From: JBJHCA01 sp050485785
GTDB lineage: Bacteria; Bacteroidota; Bacteroidia; Chitinophagales; Saprospiraceae
Assembly (NCBI GenBank): GCA_050485785.1
Contig: JBJHCA010000126.1
Span: 1 to 5,013, forward strand
DNA length: 5,013 nt
Reading direction: 5' to 3'
The stretch's first letter is position 1, and the number at the start of each line of letters is the position of its first letter. Shown here piece after piece: positions 1 to 5,013 of this stretch. A program made the translations under genes and the position numbers. The notes under the pieces are model-generated. The model searched no databases. It saw nothing but the letters and a program-made list of their open reading frames with translations, and was not told where the DNA came from.

Positions 1-42
1 CACAAACCCCATCAGCAACCATACTACAACGTATCTCTTCAT
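1..42 (-). CDS. N-terminus of an unidentified, probably exported protein (partial, runs off the left edge)
   Basis: Fourteen codons are visible, starting at an ATG at 42-40 and reading MKRYVVVWLLMGFV. A short basic start (K2, R3) followed by an unbroken hydrophobic run is the beginning of a signal peptide or membrane anchor, so the product is probably exported or membrane-bound. The gene lies downstream of the strong intrinsic terminator at 153-122, so it should be transcribed separately from the isomerase gene. No Shine-Dalgarno sequence precedes the ATG, as is common in Bacteroidota. The fragment is too short to name a family. Confidence 0.6.
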   Translation of the reverse strand, partial: MKRYVVVWLLMGFV

Positions 43-121
43 GGTATTGAAACTTATTAGCAGATAACGTCCGGAAACAACCCCGACACACTGCAAACTG
101 CACAATGAAGCCGCAAGATAT

Positions 122-153
122 AAAAACGGCCTGCATTCCGCGGAATGCAGGCC
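122..153 (-). terminator. Rho-independent terminator of the peptidyl-prolyl isomerase gene
   Basis: Positions 128-153 are a perfect 26-base palindrome, with arms GGCCTGCATTCC and GGAATGCAGGCC around a central GC. As RNA this folds as an 11-bp GC-rich stem with a CGCG loop. On the minus strand the stem is followed one base later by TTTTT (126-122); on the plus strand there is no T-run. It is therefore a one-directional terminator for minus-strand transcription. The stem begins 40 bases after the isomerase stop codon and separates that gene from the one starting at 42. Confidence 0.9.
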
Positions 154-193
154 TCGCAATAGGTTTACCAGAAAAAAAGTGTTGCACAACTTT

Positions 194-2299
194 CTAGTAA
201 AAGCGATATCGCGTATCGTTTATATTGGCATTATCAATCAATGCAGGCAGCAGGTTTGAAGCAACCTGGTTGCTCATGGCTTGCCGAACAGTTCTGCGAA
301 GCTCCGGAATGTTGGTAGCATCGGTTGCCATGTCCTGCCTTGTAGCTCTGGCCACAATTACCCCGCCATTTCCGGCTATGGGCTGAGTAATCTGATTGGT
401 TGGCATTACGGAAACTGCACCCAGTACCTTGGGTTCATTACCCAGGCCGGCAATAAACGTGGATGACAAGGTGGCATCTGATGCCTGCTGAACTTCAACA
501 CCAAATTGCGATGCTACGGCATTAAGATCAGTATTGGATCCAATGCGTTGCTTGATGATCTCAGCTTTCTTTTTGTTCTTCACAAAAAGCTCCACCATAT
601 TTCTGGCATCCTGACCTGAAGGAAGACCGGCAGGGCTGATATGCGAAAGGCCCGCAAGTACATAGGAGCCCCTGAACAACTCATCGCCTACCATCCCGTC
701 GAATGTGTAAATCTCCGGGCTTACTTCGCCGGATCGACCTGAAAAAGCCCATTTTATCATAGCTCTTGATGCTTCGCCGGGCTCAAGCCCTGAAACCATG
801 TAACCATTGCGTTTTAGGCCGGTAGCGGACTGTAGGAACAGGTCGGGGTGCTCGTTGGCTGATTCTCTCAGTGCTTCAAGGTTGCGGTTGGCTCCCAAAA
901 AGGCGATCACATCACTGTACACGTTTTCCTGTGTATCCTGGCTGGGTATAATTGCATCGCGAATATGTGCATATCGAACACCCATGTTTCCGGAAAATAC
1001 ACGGTTGGTAACTTCTACCAGGTGCAAGCCGAACTGCGTAGGCAATATGTAATACTCGCCTGGTTCCGCATTAAAAAAAATCAGGTTTTCAAATGGCTCC
1101 ACAAAAACTCCACGGGGGTTCATACCCAGGTCACCGCCGGTGGTTGCCGTTCCATCAGTACCAAAATAAAGGGCAAGGCTGTCAAATACCGAGGTACCGG
1201 CAGTGAGCTCTGACTTAAGACTGTCGAGCAGATTCATAGCATTGGTATAATCGAATGCCGGATTATCAGCGCTGATCAAAATATGACGAGCCTGAACGCT
1301 GTCGGGTACTTCCTTAATGCCCAGCACTTTAACTACATTGTAATGCCCATCTTCGATAAAAGGGCCAAAAACATCACCGGCATTGAGGTTGAACAGTGTG
1401 TCCGCCAGAACCGGGCTCAGTTCATCCTCCATAAAATAGGCCTCGTGATAGATTCCGTACTGATTCACTACATACAAAGAGTCATCCTCAATGGTTTGCA
1501 TAGTCATCATCTTCTCCGTGATGGCCTCGAGCATAGCTGCAGAATCGGCAGCAGTTGGCTCAACGTGGAACACCACAAACTCGATTGAGCGTGTTTCCTC
1601 ATCGGTTTCATAAAGCGCCCTGTTTTCGCGCAGGTAATTCTGTATATCGCGATCGGAAACGCTCACTTCATCATCCGCAATTTTGCTGTAGGGAACAGAT
1701 ACAAATTCAAAATCAAACTTTCGGTTTCTGGCCTGATGCTCCTCTTCTGCCATAAATGAAGGGGTATAAATGGCCTTGCTCACCAGCGAATTGATTTTGG
1801 TAGCCAGTTCATTCACGATCACCTGATCTTCCAAATCAGCCCAGGTGTAACGCTGCATAACGTCGAGCTGATCGAGATTTGCCATAATATTTTGCAACTC
1901 CTGCATACTGAATGCCTGAGCTCCGCCAAAGAAGTTATACACCATGGGGCTCAGAAACTGCTGGCCTTTAGCACCAAACAGACTACGAACTTCATCGTTG
2001 CTCACATCCATGCCCAGCGACCGGGCCTCGTTTTGAAGGATGGTTTCCTGAATGAAAAACTCCCACAAATTGTCGCGGCGCATAAAAGGATCGCTGGCAG
2101 AACTGAAACGGATGTCCTGAACCCGCTGGAATTCGTTAATACTCACTTTCCTGCCATCGATAGTACCCACATTGTTGCTGGTGGCAAAAGCCGAACCATC
2201 GCTTTGGATCATATCCATCAATAAGAATCCACCCATCCCCAAACCGATAGCCACGATCAACAGCCAGGTATTGCGACGAATTTTTGAAATTAGTGCCAT
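194..2299 (-). CDS. Membrane-anchored SurA/PpiD-like peptidyl-prolyl cis-trans isomerase (parvulin family)
   Basis: This is a probable periplasmic folding factor that isomerises X-Pro bonds or chaperones envelope proteins. The 701-residue product starts with a basic stretch (SKIRRN, 5-10) and one hydrophobic segment (about 11-30), which predicts a PpiD-like topology with the bulk outside the inner membrane. Residues about 40-190 are helical and SurA_N-like. The clear parvulin (PPIC-type) domain spans about 336-430: ARHILI (His339), TGGDLGMNPRG (387-397) and a closing FGLHLVEV (423-430). Flanking stretches at about 236-328, 440-552 and 590-652 look like parvulin-like units lacking GGDLG. The protein has no cysteine, which fits export. 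The length suits the long Bacteroidota members of this family. The ATG at 2299 is chosen because the basic-hydrophobic anchor starts right after it; no Shine-Dalgarno sequence is visible. The stop is TAG. PpiD is the closest well-known relative in architecture, but orthology is not shown, so no symbol is given. Confidence 0.9.
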   Translation of the reverse strand: MALISKIRRNTWLLIVAIGLGMGGFLLMDMIQSDGSAFATSNNVGTIDGRKVSINEFQRVQDIRFSSASDPFMRRDNLWEFFIQETILQNEARSLGMDVSNDEVRSLFGAKGQQFLSPMVYNFFGGAQAFSMQELQNIMANLDQLDVMQRYTWADLEDQVIVNELATKINSLVSKAIYTPSFMAEEEHQARNRKFDFEFVSVPYSKIADDEVSVSDRDIQNYLRENRALYETDEETRSIEFVVFHVEPTAADSAAMLEAITEKMMTMQTIEDDSLYVVNQYGIYHEAYFMEDELSPVLADTLFNLNAGDVFGPFIEDGHYNVVKVLGIKEVPDSVQARHILISADNPAFDYTNAMNLLDSLKSELTAGTSVFDSLALYFGTDGTATTGGDLGMNPRGVFVEPFENLIFFNAEPGEYYILPTQFGLHLVEVTNRVFSGNMGVRYAHIRDAIIPSQDTQENVYSDVIAFLGANRNLEALRESANEHPDLFLQSATGLKRNGYMVSGLEPGEASRAMIKWAFSGRSGEVSPEIYTFDGMVGDELFRGSYVLAGLSHISPAGLPSGQDARNMVELFVKNKKKAEIIKQRIGSNTDLNAVASQFGVEVQQASDATLSSTFIAGLGNEPKVLGAVSVMPTNQITQPIAGNGGVIVARATRQDMATDATNIPELRRTVRQAMSNQVASNLLPALIDNANINDTRYRFY

Positions 2300-2437
2300 A
2301 CGTAATAATTGGTATTTAGTTCGTTGAAGTACATTTCAGACTGTCTTGACACTTTGTATTCCTTTGACAATAAAAGCCTTGCCTTGCAAAATGCCATACA
2401 GATAGCCTGTTTTCCCCTACTTTTTGAAAAAACTCTG

Positions 2438-2458
2438 CAAAGAAACGAGATTCCTCGT
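2438..2458 (-). terminator. Possible weak terminator after the reductase-kinase operon
   Basis: On the minus strand, 44 bases after the kinase stop, a 5-bp stem (ACGAG, loop GAAT, CTCGT; 2458-2445) is followed by TTCTTT. An uninterrupted T7 run (2472-2466) precedes it but has only a weak 3-bp CCG/CGG stem upstream. The stem is short for an intrinsic terminator, so termination is likely partial at best and read-through into the isomerase gene is possible. The rest of the 202-base gap (2300-2501) shows no convincing gene and no perfect TAnnTTTG promoter. Confidence 0.3.
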
Positions 2459-2501
2459 ATTTATCAAAAAAACTATCCGGTTACCTTCGGGCTTTGCCAA
2501 C

Positions 2502-3431
2502 TTAATCTTCAGGTATGTGGGCGAAAAGATCGCGGGAAGTCAGTACCGTAGTGTATCCCCTGCTTTTAAAGAAATCCGGACTGTCATCCGGATTTTCCGC
2601 ATTGATGGCCATAAAAAAATCGCCGCCCCACGCACCCAGTGATTTGATGACTCCGGGAAAGTCAGGAAACTGCTGCCGGAAGGATTGAATGCCCAGCACC
2701 TCGCTCATGAGCGATTCATGATGATGAAGAACATCACTAAGCTCCCGAATGCTGCGGGCAGATGCAGCCGTGGTCGTCATCTGATTGATGCGGGCAATTT
2801 GATCTGCGGTAAAATTCAATGTCAAGGCAGAAAGAACTGCCTTACCGGTAGCGACTTTGCGGTTTTGCCATACCCAACAGATCGCCGGATGGTGAAGCAA
2901 GGGAAAAGATACCTTGCGCACCACAATTTCACCCGTTGCGTTCCGGGAAAAGATGATTGGTTCAAGGGCAGATGCACAGGCTATGTCATAACCGGAACCG
3001 CCAAACAGATGGCTGTTAAGGGCATATGCATCCACATTGAACAAGCGGCTGATGAGATACACAAAGGTACTGCTTGAGCCCAGCCCCCAGTTACGCGGGA
3101 AACCAAGCCGGGTTTCTATGCCATATCCACTGAGTGATTGAATTGCGGAGGGATTTTGCTCTCTGATCCAATGCAAGGCCTTCATGAGTGCACCGGCTTC
3201 TGCAGGCAGTGAACCGCCTGATACTGCTAGTGTTTCAGGATCGAACCTAATGCTGAACCATACAGTACCGTCAAAGTTCAGCGCAGAATAGCCAATGAGA
3301 TTTTCTGCATGAACCTGGGGTTCGGCTTTTAAAGTCTGGCATATAACAGTGGGAACGGCGAGAGCCTCTGCACCGTGCAATACGGCATACTCGCCCGTGA
3401 TCAGGAGTTTGCCCCTTGCGATGAATTCCAT
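2502..3431 (-). CDS. GYDIA-family GHMP kinase, candidate phosphomevalonate kinase
   Basis: This 309-residue ATP-dependent kinase belongs to the GHMP superfamily (galactokinase, homoserine kinase, mevalonate kinase, phosphomevalonate kinase). Three motifs are seen in order: motif 1, GKLLITGEYAVLHG (7-20); the phosphate-binding motif 2, NWGLGSSSTF (114-123); and motif 3, LGAWGGDFF (265-273), a variant of the usual GAGGGD. Between them GSGYDIA (145-151) supplies Asp149, at the place of the catalytic aspartate of mevalonate kinases. GEYAVL and GSGYDIA are closer to phosphomevalonate kinase (GEYAVL, GSGFDVA) than to mevalonate kinase (GEHAVVYG). There is no signal peptide, so it is cytoplasmic. 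The ATG lies nine bases after the reductase stop, so the two genes are almost certainly cotranscribed. Phosphorylation of mevalonate 5-phosphate is inferred from motifs and context; mevalonate kinase activity is the main alternative. The family assignment is firm, the substrate is not. The stop is TAA. Confidence 0.92.
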   Translation of the reverse strand: MEFIARGKLLITGEYAVLHGAEALAVPTVICQTLKAEPQVHAENLIGYSALNFDGTVWFSIRFDPETLAVSGGSLPAEAGALMKALHWIREQNPSAIQSLSGYGIETRLGFPRNWGLGSSSTFVYLISRLFNVDAYALNSHLFGGSGYDIACASALEPIIFSRNATGEIVVRKVSFPLLHHPAICWVWQNRKVATGKAVLSALTLNFTADQIARINQMTTTAASARSIRELSDVLHHHESLMSEVLGIQSFRQQFPDFPGVIKSLGAWGGDFFMAINAENPDDSPDFFKSRGYTTVLTSRDLFAHIPED

Positions 3432-3440
3432 GCCTGAAGC

Positions 3441-4835
3441 TTAAGAGCGTACAGGAGAATAGTTCAGCCCTCCTTCTGTATCATTTTGTTTGCCTCTTAA
3501 CCACTGAATGAAATCCCTGACGGAGGAGAATGAAACCACTTTATTACTAAAGTACTGGAGAGCTGCATGAATTTCCTTTTCAGTAGCATCCATGTGATTG
3601 AGGATGTTGAGCAGGTGCATACGCATGTGCCCTTTTTGAATACCGGTGGTTACCAGCGACCTCACCGCAGCAAAATTTTGTGCCAGCCCAGTAGCGGCAA
3701 TTACTGACATGAGCTCACGGGCAGAGGGGTTACCCAGCATTTCGAGTGATCGACGGGCTATCGGGTGCAGGCTGGTGAGACCGCCAACGGTACCGATGGC
3801 CATGGGTATATCGAGCCAGAACTTGAAAACGCCGTTTTCAATACTGCAATCGCTAAGGCTTTTGTATTGCCCGTCTCGGGCTGCATAGGTATGACCGCAA
3901 GCTTCAATAGCTCTGAAATCATTACCCGTGGCTATTACCACGGCATCGATGCCGTTAAAGATACCCTTGTTGTGGGTAGTGGCGCGGTGTACGTCAAAAT
4001 GGGCAATTCTGACTGCCCGTTCAAATTTTTCAGCAAATGTGGCGGCCGGCATTTCCGGTCCGAAGCTTCCCAGTTTGTCAACCGGGCATTCCACCCAGGC
4101 TCTCACAAGACATTCGGGAGTATAGTTGCTCAGAATGGCCATTATCACATTGATGTCTCTGGATTCCTGCGGCCAGTCGGTCTGTTCCTTTACAAAGTGC
4201 TTCATGGATTCAGCAAAGGATTCCAGCACCGAATTGATAAAGTTAGCCCCCATGGAATCACAGGTTTCAAAAACTGCCTTGATCTGGTAGTAACCTTCTT
4301 CGAGGTGAGTCATGTCAAGCAACCGGACATCCTGCACACCGCCACCGCGGTTGTTCATATTGGCCGTAATGTGAGCCACATCACGGTACATGCGCTGTCT
4401 GATGGTTTCAAATGCAGAAAAGAGCAAACTGGCATCGCCTTTCCAGATAAAATGAACCTGACCCAGTTTGGTGGTTGAAATGATGCGGGTATGAAAACCA
4501 CCGCGATCGAGCCAGAATTTTGCAGCTCCTGCTGCTGCAGCCACCACAGAACTCTCTTCGATGACCATAGGGACACAGTAGTGCTTGCCATCAATCATAA
4601 AATTGGGTGCAACACCATAGGGTAAGAAGAAATTGGAAATGGTGTTTTCGCTGAAACCGTCAAAAACCCGCTGCTGATCTTCGTTGGTATGACAAAAACT
4701 CATCAGTTCGCGCGATACGGCTTCGGGGTCGCGAAAGAAGTTTTCCACCACCCATTTCATTTTGCCGGTCTTATTCAGCCTGGAGAAGCCACTGACCACC
4801 TTTTCATCATTCATCCCGCGATTGTTGTCCAGCAT
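3441..4835 (-). CDS. mvaA: Hydroxymethylglutaryl-CoA reductase, class II
   Basis: This enzyme interconverts HMG-CoA and mevalonate plus CoA using two NAD(P)H in the cytoplasm. The class II catalytic set is complete: Glu94 (IEESSVVAAA), Lys290 (RATTHNKGIFNGID), Asp306 (IATGNDFRA) and His403 (GIQKGHMRMH), matching Glu83, Lys267, Asp283 and His381 of Pseudomonas mevalonii MvaA. The dinucleotide-binding loop DSMGANFIN is at 193-201. The substrate-side signature LPYGVAPNF (71-79) and ATGLAQNFAAVRSL (381-394) are also clear. There are no membrane helices, unlike class I eukaryotic enzymes. At 464 residues it is somewhat longer than the 428 of P. mevalonii. The start is uncertain: a second in-frame ATG at 4814 would give MNDEKVVSGFSRL, closer to where family similarity begins, and neither start has a well-spaced Shine-Dalgarno sequence. 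The family is often annotated as degradative, but the adjoining GHMP kinase argues for a biosynthetic role in the mevalonate pathway. The position equivalent to the P. mevalonii NADH-selecting Asp146 appears to be Thr157. Confidence 0.96.
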   Translation of the reverse strand: MLDNNRGMNDEKVVSGFSRLNKTGKMKWVVENFFRDPEAVSRELMSFCHTNEDQQRVFDGFSENTISNFFLPYGVAPNFMIDGKHYCVPMVIEESSVVAAAAGAAKFWLDRGGFHTRIISTTKLGQVHFIWKGDASLLFSAFETIRQRMYRDVAHITANMNNRGGGVQDVRLLDMTHLEEGYYQIKAVFETCDSMGANFINSVLESFAESMKHFVKEQTDWPQESRDINVIMAILSNYTPECLVRAWVECPVDKLGSFGPEMPAATFAEKFERAVRIAHFDVHRATTHNKGIFNGIDAVVIATGNDFRAIEACGHTYAARDGQYKSLSDCSIENGVFKFWLDIPMAIGTVGGLTSLHPIARRSLEMLGNPSARELMSVIAATGLAQNFAAVRSLVTTGIQKGHMRMHLLNILNHMDATEKEIHAALQYFSNKVVSFSSVRDFIQWLRGKQNDTEGGLNYSPVRS

Positions 4836-4865
4836 ATCCTGAGAGGTTTGTTAAACGCATGAATG

Positions 4866-4873
4866 CAAAAGTA
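4866..4873 (-). promoter_or_regulatory. Bacteroidota-type -7 promoter element (TACTTTTG) for the reductase-kinase operon
   Basis: The minus strand reads TAATACTTTTGC, containing TACTTTTG, an exact match to the TAnnTTTG -7 consensus of Bacteroidota primary sigma factors. It would start transcription near 4860, leaving a leader of about 25 bases to the ATG at 4835, or about 45 to the one at 4814. No TTTG sits at the expected -33 spacing, which weakens the call. An inverted repeat AATTG-TT-CAATT (4879-4890) lies just upstream, over the end of the preceding gene, and could be an operator or chance AT-rich symmetry. Confidence 0.5.
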
Positions 4874-4884
4874 TTACAAATTGT

Positions 4885-5013
4885 TCAATTGTCCTTGATC
4901 TTTAATATTGTCTGTGCCATGCTAAGCCCTGCAAGGTGAGCCTGAACATATTCCCGAAGCTGTTCATAATTGCCTCTGGCATGTTTCAGAAATCCCGACG
5001 CCATGCCATAAAC
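4885..5013 (-). CDS. C-terminal 42 residues of an unidentified protein (partial, enters from the right edge)
   Basis: The frame is open from the window edge to a TGA at 4887-4885. It begins VYGMASGFLKHARGNYEQLR and ends AQTILKIKDN. The tail is soluble and probably mostly helical, with no membrane segment. I do not recognise the family. It is on the same strand as the reductase, with 49 bases between its stop and the reductase ATG at 4835; a -7 element in that gap suggests the reductase has its own promoter, though read-through is possible. An ATG four codons into the visible part means a tiny 39-residue gene cannot be excluded, but a longer protein cut by the window edge is more likely. Confidence 0.6.
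   Translation of the reverse strand, partial: VYGMASGFLKHARGNYEQLREYVQAHLAGLSMAQTILKIKDN

Noticed and set aside
43..75. TAAGTTTC with an upstream TTG as a promoter for the gene starting at 42
   Set aside because: It has one mismatch to TAnnTTTG and would place the transcript start almost at the ATG, leaving virtually no leader. It is possible but not supported well enough to annotate.
1073..1080. A run of eight A (T8 on the coding strand) inside the isomerase gene, a possible slippage or phase-variation site
   Set aside because: The frame is intact and the run simply encodes part of LIFFN within the parvulin domain; nothing suggests programmed slippage.
2345..2375. TTGACA followed 17 bases later by AATAAA on the plus strand, resembling a sigma-70 promoter
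   Set aside because: It would drive transcription away from the isomerase and antisense to the kinase, with no plausible plus-strand gene; Bacteroidota promoters also do not follow the TTGACA/TATAAT consensus.
2309..2642. Two small plus-strand open frames (80 and 72 codons) covering the 202-base gap and the end of the kinase gene
   Set aside because: One begins with TTG; both overlap the certain kinase gene on the opposite strand, and neither product resembles a known family.
3765..4478. A 237-codon open frame on the plus strand, antisense to the reductase gene
   Set aside because: It lies wholly within the reductase, whose catalytic motifs are unmistakable on the minus strand. The translated product has no recognisable domain, and long antisense frames commonly arise from codon bias of the real gene.
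4355..4594. A 79-codon minus-strand frame inside the reductase gene
   Set aside because: It is in a different frame of the same strand as the reductase and encodes nothing recognisable; the reductase frame has no break that would call for a frameshift.

Overview
The window looks like a chromosomal segment from a member of the Bacteroidota, probably close to the Flavobacteriales. Three things suggest this: a GYDIA-type GHMP kinase next to a class II HMG-CoA reductase, start codons without clear Shine-Dalgarno sequences, and a TAnnTTTG-type promoter element. The taxonomic call is an inference from gene content and signals; no rRNA or other marker gene is present.

All supported genes lie on the minus strand, so they read from right to left. 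At 5013-4885 is the C-terminal tail of an unrecognised protein. A 49-base gap with a Bacteroidota-style -7 element (4873-4866) leads into a class II HMG-CoA reductase (4835-3441). Nine bases later comes a GHMP-superfamily kinase with a literal GYDIA motif (3431-2502); these two genes almost certainly form one transcription unit. After a 202-base gap with a T7 tract and a small hairpin comes a 701-residue membrane-anchored, cysteine-free, SurA/PpiD-like peptidyl-prolyl isomerase (2299-194). A strong intrinsic terminator, a perfect 26-base palindrome followed by a T-run (153-122), closes it. The first 14 codons of another gene, apparently starting with a signal peptide, run off the left edge (42-1).

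The reductase makes mevalonate in organisms that build isoprenoids by the mevalonate route. The kinase carries GEYAVL, GLGSSS, GSGYDIA and GAWGGD motifs that resemble phosphomevalonate kinases more than mevalonate kinases. The pair therefore reads as two steps of isopentenyl diphosphate synthesis, although the reductase family is often labelled degradative. The isomerase is a separate envelope protein-folding function with its own gap and terminator.

This is mostly ordinary core-genome content. I found no mobile element, CRISPR array, RNA gene or defence system. The points worth a second look are the kinase's exact step, the reductase's cofactor preference, and the repeated, mostly degenerate parvulin-like units in the isomerase.
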